Source: Sphingomonadaceae bacterium OTU29LAMAA1
GTDB lineage: Bacteria; Pseudomonadota; Alphaproteobacteria; Sphingomonadales; Sphingomonadaceae
Direction of reading: 5' to 3'
Assembly (NCBI GenBank): GCA_024072375.1
Contig: CP099617.1
Span: forward strand, 2,584,001 to 2,648,000
Length of the DNA stretch: 64,000 nucleotides
In this document: positions 61,087 through 64,000 of the stretch, in pieces
How positions within the stretch are numbered: the first letter of the stretch is position 1
Layout: the number at the start of each line of letters is the position of its first letter
The notes under the pieces: model-generated
What the model was told of the DNA's origin: nothing
The model's input: only the letters and a program-made list of their open reading frames with translations
Databases searched by the model: none
Position numbers and translations under genes: made by a program

Positions 61087-61839
61087 ATGAATCCCTTCGA
61101 CCTTTCAGGCAAAGTCGCTGTCGTCACCGGTGCAAACACCGGCATCGGGCAGGCGATCGCCGTCGCCCTCGCCAACGCCGGCGCCGACGTCGCCTGCGTC
61201 GGCCGCACGCCGGCCGAAGACACCGTCGCCCGCATCCGCGACCTTGGCCGCAAGGCGGAGATCGTGTCCGCCGACCTGTCGTCGATCGAGCCGGTCGGCC
61301 GCGTCGTCGACGAGACCGTCAGCAAGCTCGGCGGGCTCGACATCCTCGTCAACAATGCCGGCATCATCCGCCGCGCCGATGCGGTCGATTTCACCGAAGA
61401 GGATTGGGACGCGGTCGTCGACACCAATCTGAAATCGGTGTTCTTCCTGTGTCAGGCGGCGGGGCGGCACATGATCGCCAATGGCGGCGGCAAGATCATC
61501 AACATCGCATCGATGCTGACGTTTCAGGGCGGCATCCGCGTGCCGAGCTATACCGCGTCGAAGAGCGGCATCGGCGGCCTGACCAAGCTGCTCGCCAACG
61601 AATGGGCGAGCAAGGGCATCAACGTCAACGCGATCGCACCGGGCTATATCGCGACCAACAACACCGCCGCGTTGCAGGCGGACGAGGCGCGCAACAAGTC
61701 GATCCTCGACCGCATTCCGTCGGGCAAATGGGGCGATGCGGACGACCTCGGCGGGGCCGCTGTGTTCCTGGCGAGCCGTGCGGCGGATTACGTGCAGGGG
61801 CATATCCTTGCCGTCGACGGCGGCTGGCTGGCGCGTTGA
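61087..61839 (+). CDS. kduD: 2-deoxy-D-gluconate / 2,5-diketo-3-deoxygluconate reductase
   Basis: A 250-residue classical SDR: TGANTGIG for cofactor binding, NNAGIIRRADA, Ser in NIASMLTFQGG, and YTASK catalytic Tyr-Lys. With kduI just upstream it should reduce 2,5-diketo-3-deoxygluconate to 2-keto-3-deoxygluconate. The ATG at 61087 has AGGAG upstream; the longer frame from 60994 runs through hairpin repeats and is rejected. Confidence 0.92.
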   Translation: MNPFDLSGKVAVVTGANTGIGQAIAVALANAGADVACVGRTPAEDTVARIRDLGRKAEIVSADLSSIEPVGRVVDETVSKLGGLDILVNNAGIIRRADAVDFTEEDWDAVVDTNLKSVFFLCQAAGRHMIANGGGKIINIASMLTFQGGIRVPSYTASKSGIGGLTKLLANEWASKGINVNAIAPGYIATNNTAALQADEARNKSILDRIPSGKWGDADDLGGAAVFLASRAADYVQGHILAVDGGWLAR

Positions 61840-61855
61840 TACGATAAGGGGCTGC

Positions 61856-61936
61856 CCTCACCCTTCGCCGCCTTCGGCGTCTTTTCCCTCTCCCGATGGG
61901 AGAGGAAGGGAGGCGCAAAGCGCCGGAAGGGTGAGG
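61856..61936. repeat. 81-base REP-like element, copy 3
   Basis: Outer arms CCTCACCCTTC (61856-61866) and GAAGGGTGAGG (61926-61936), with the inner CCCTCTCCC-GAT-GGGAGAGG stem. Lies between kduD and kdgK. Confidence 0.8.
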
Positions 61937-61958
61937 ACGGCACAAACAGGAGAGAGAC

Positions 61959-62969
61959 GTGGCCAAGTTCCTGGCGTTCGGCGAGATCATGTTGCGGTTG
62001 TCGCCGCCGGGGCGTGAGCTGCTGCTCCAGACTCCCAAGTTCGACGTGTGGGTCGCCGGGGCTGAGGCGAACGTCGCCACCGCACTCGCCAAACTGGGCC
62101 ATGACGTCGGTTTTGCCAGCATGGTGCCCGACAACGACCTCGGTCGTTCGGCGATCTCCACGCTCCGCGGCCACGGCGTCGATACCGCCGCGATCCAGCT
62201 CGGCGGCGATCGCATGGGGCTGTATTTCGTCACGTCCGGCGCCGGCATGCGCGCTACCGAAGTCATCTACGACCGCGCGCACTCCTCGTTCGCCAACGCA
62301 CCGGTGGACGCATGGGGTTGGGACACGCTGTTCGACGGCGTCGACTGGTTCCATCTGTCCGGCATCACCCCGGCGCTCGGTCCGGTGCCGGCGGAGAGCG
62401 CGATCGCCGCGGTCAAGGCCGCCGCCGCCCGCGATATTCCGATCTCGTTCGACGGCAATTACCGCGCGAAACTGTGGGAGCGCTGGGACAGCAACCCTCG
62501 CGCGCTGCTGATGCAATTGGTCGAGCATGCCGATTTGATGTTCGGCAATCACCGCGACATCGCGCTGCTGCTCGACAAGGATTTCGGCGGCCATGACGGC
62601 GAGGACCGCCGCCGCGACGCCGCGGACGCCGCCTTCGCCGCTTTCCCCAAGCTGAAGACGATCGCCTCGACCGCGCGCCATGTCGAGAACGTCGACCTGC
62701 ACCGCGTCTCCGCCCGCATCGACACGCGTGACGGCCATGCGCAGACCGAGGAGGTCGTGCTCGCCGGCATCGTCGACCGGATCGGCGGCGGCGACGCCTT
62801 CGCCAGCGGCGTGCTCCACGCCCTTCGCACCGGTGGCGACATCGGCGCGGCGGCGGCGACGGGCCTTGCGCTCACTGCGCTCAAGCATTCGCTACCGGGC
62901 GATGCCTCGCTGTTCCGGCAGGCGGATATCGACGCCTATCTCGCGGGTGGGCTGGATGTCCGGCGCTAG
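61959..62969 (+). CDS. kdgK: 2-keto-3-deoxygluconate kinase
   Basis: A 336-residue PfkB-family sugar kinase phosphorylating 2-keto-3-deoxygluconate to the 6-phosphate, the point where the saturated and unsaturated uronate branches join. GEIMLRLSPPG at the start, SFDGNYRAKLW, and the catalytic-region GGGDAFASGVLHAL near 275-290 (Asp in GGGD). The start is GTG with AGGAGAG upstream. The aldolase for its product is not in the window. Confidence 0.93.
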   Translation: MAKFLAFGEIMLRLSPPGRELLLQTPKFDVWVAGAEANVATALAKLGHDVGFASMVPDNDLGRSAISTLRGHGVDTAAIQLGGDRMGLYFVTSGAGMRATEVIYDRAHSSFANAPVDAWGWDTLFDGVDWFHLSGITPALGPVPAESAIAAVKAAAARDIPISFDGNYRAKLWERWDSNPRALLMQLVEHADLMFGNHRDIALLLDKDFGGHDGEDRRRDAADAAFAAFPKLKTIASTARHVENVDLHRVSARIDTRDGHAQTEEVVLAGIVDRIGGGDAFASGVLHALRTGGDIGAAAATGLALTALKHSLPGDASLFRQADIDAYLAGGLDVRR

Positions 62970-64000
62970 TCGGAACGGGGATGGCCTGACCCGCCGCGCC
63001 GCGATCGGGGCGGGTGCGGCGACGCTGCTCGCCACCGGAGCGCGCGGACAGGCACCCGCCGCGGTGCGCGCGCCCGCCGGCGATTTCGTCGGCACGATCG
63101 AGGGCGGCGTTCACGCTTTTCGCGGTATCCGCTACGGTCGGGCGGAGCGTTTTCGCGCGCCGGTGCCGGTCGCGCAGCCTGGGCAGATCGTGCGTGCGCA
63201 GGCCTATGGCCCGGTCTGCCCGCAAAAGGGATCGTACGGCCCGCAATCCGAAGACTGCCTGTTCCTCAATATCTGGAGCGCCGACCCGCGCCGGAGCGGG
63301 AACAAGCCGGTAATGCTCTACATCCACGGCGGCGCCTATTCGAACGGCAGCGTCACCGATCCGCTCAACGACGGGCAGGCGCTGGCGGCGAGCGGCGACG
63401 TGGTCGTGGTGACGGTCAATCACCGGCTCAACGCGTTCGGCTATCTGTATCTCGCGCGGCTCGACCCGCGTTTTCCCGACAGCGGCAATGCGGGGCAGCT
63501 CGACCTGATCCTCGCGCTCCGATGGGTGCGCGACAACATCGCGGCATTCGGCGGCGATCCGAACCGGGTCATGGTGTTCGGCCAATCGGGCGGCGGTGCC
63601 AAGATCGCGACGATGATGGCCATGCCGGCGGCGAAGGGGCTGTTCCACCGCGCTGCGACGATGAGCGGGCAACAGGTCACCGCGTCCGGCCCGCTGAACG
63701 CCACCGCGCGGGCGAAGGCGTACCTGGCGAAGCTGGGCGGGGATGTGACCACGCTGCCGACCGGAAAACTGGTCGAGGCGCTCGACGCGATCGACCCGAT
63801 CCTTGGTGGTGGGGTCTATTTCGGGCCGGTGCTCGATATGACGTGGCTCACCCGCCATCCGTTCTGGCCCGATGCCGCGCCGCAGGGGCTGCGCATCCCG
63901 ATGATGCTCGGCAACACCCATGACGAGACGCGGGCGTTCATCGGCCTCAATTCGGCGAAGGTGCAGGGGCTTACGTGGGACAATGTCGCCGAACGTATGG
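62956..64000 (+). CDS. Tat-exported type B carboxylesterase, 3' end off window
   Basis: The first 348 residues of a carboxylesterase family protein. A twin-arginine leader (LTRRAAIGAGAATLLATGARG) points to Tat export. Then the type B pattern: FRGIRYG, SEDCLFLNIWSA, MLYIHGGAY (oxyanion hole) and FGQSGGGAK with the nucleophile Ser. The GNTHDE segment near the end may hold the acidic residue. The ATG overlaps kdgK by 14 bases. Next to uronate genes it could remove methyl or acetyl groups from pectin-type substrates, but this is inference. Confidence 0.88.
   Translation, partial: MSGASRNGDGLTRRAAIGAGAATLLATGARGQAPAAVRAPAGDFVGTIEGGVHAFRGIRYGRAERFRAPVPVAQPGQIVRAQAYGPVCPQKGSYGPQSEDCLFLNIWSADPRRSGNKPVMLYIHGGAYSNGSVTDPLNDGQALAASGDVVVVTVNHRLNAFGYLYLARLDPRFPDSGNAGQLDLILALRWVRDNIAAFGGDPNRVMVFGQSGGGAKIATMMAMPAAKGLFHRAATMSGQQVTASGPLNATARAKAYLAKLGGDVTTLPTGKLVEALDAIDPILGGGVYFGPVLDMTWLTRHPFWPDAAPQGLRIPMMLGNTHDETRAFIGLNSAKVQGLTWDNVAERM

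Overview
The window reads as high-GC alphaproteobacterial chromosome, most likely Sphingomonas or a close sphingomonad. I base this on codon use, on several conserved gene neighbourhoods (hemC-hemD beside tsaD-gpsA; an rsmB-type methyltransferase, rpe, a heparinase II/III protein and purH in a row; mutY beside DUF721 and DsbA-like proteins), and on GC-rich hairpin repeats between genes. No genome comparison was possible, so the genus is an inference.

Positions 1 to about 6,821 are the right end of an integrated element, visibly richer in A/T than the rest. Reading leftwards it carries a tyrosine integrase, an unknown 289-residue protein, two small AlpA/winged-helix type proteins, a Toprim-PriCT-helicase replication protein and, convergent to it, an HNH endonuclease cut by the window edge. 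It ends in the 3' half of a tRNA-Gly(GCC), including the encoded CCA. The layout is that of a P4-like satellite or integrative island. Three copies of a 10-base motif next to the replication gene are a candidate origin.

From 6,873 to 17,842 lies a propionyl-CoA to succinyl-CoA module: pccB, methylmalonyl-CoA epimerase, methylmalonyl-CoA mutase, an LprI-like protein, biotin synthase, a DUF4160/DUF2442 pair and pccA, all leftward and mostly overlapping. A divergent PccR/ScfR-type regulator shares with pccB an intergenic region holding TTTGCAAA operators. A D-amino-acid-dehydrogenase-like gene lies downstream.

From 17,976 to about 45,439 is mostly housekeeping: a ferredoxin-reductase-like flavoprotein, DUF72, hemC-hemD plus a membrane protein, tsaD, gpsA, an AsmA protein, a DUF1674 protein, an RsmB-like methyltransferase, rpe, a heparinase-like protein, purH, a lipid-linked sugar flippase, polA, a class A beta-lactamase-like lipoprotein, a thiamine-diphosphate enzyme interrupted by two in-frame TAG codons, two DsbA-like proteins, DUF721, mutY, a serine hydrolase and nudC.

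From 45,443 to the end is carbohydrate catabolism. A GH130-type enzyme and a DUF885 protein precede a hexuronate/pectin-fragment locus: a 1,255-residue secreted LamG protein, an ExuT-like transporter, an FAH-family protein, a hexuronate reductase, UxaA, a LacI regulator, UxaC, KduI, KduD, KdgK and a Tat-exported carboxylesterase running off the window. Three copies of a TGACACCGGTGTCA-like palindrome sit before the three promoters of this locus, which suggests one LacI-controlled regulon feeding galacturonate and unsaturated uronates into 2-keto-3-deoxy-6-phosphogluconate.
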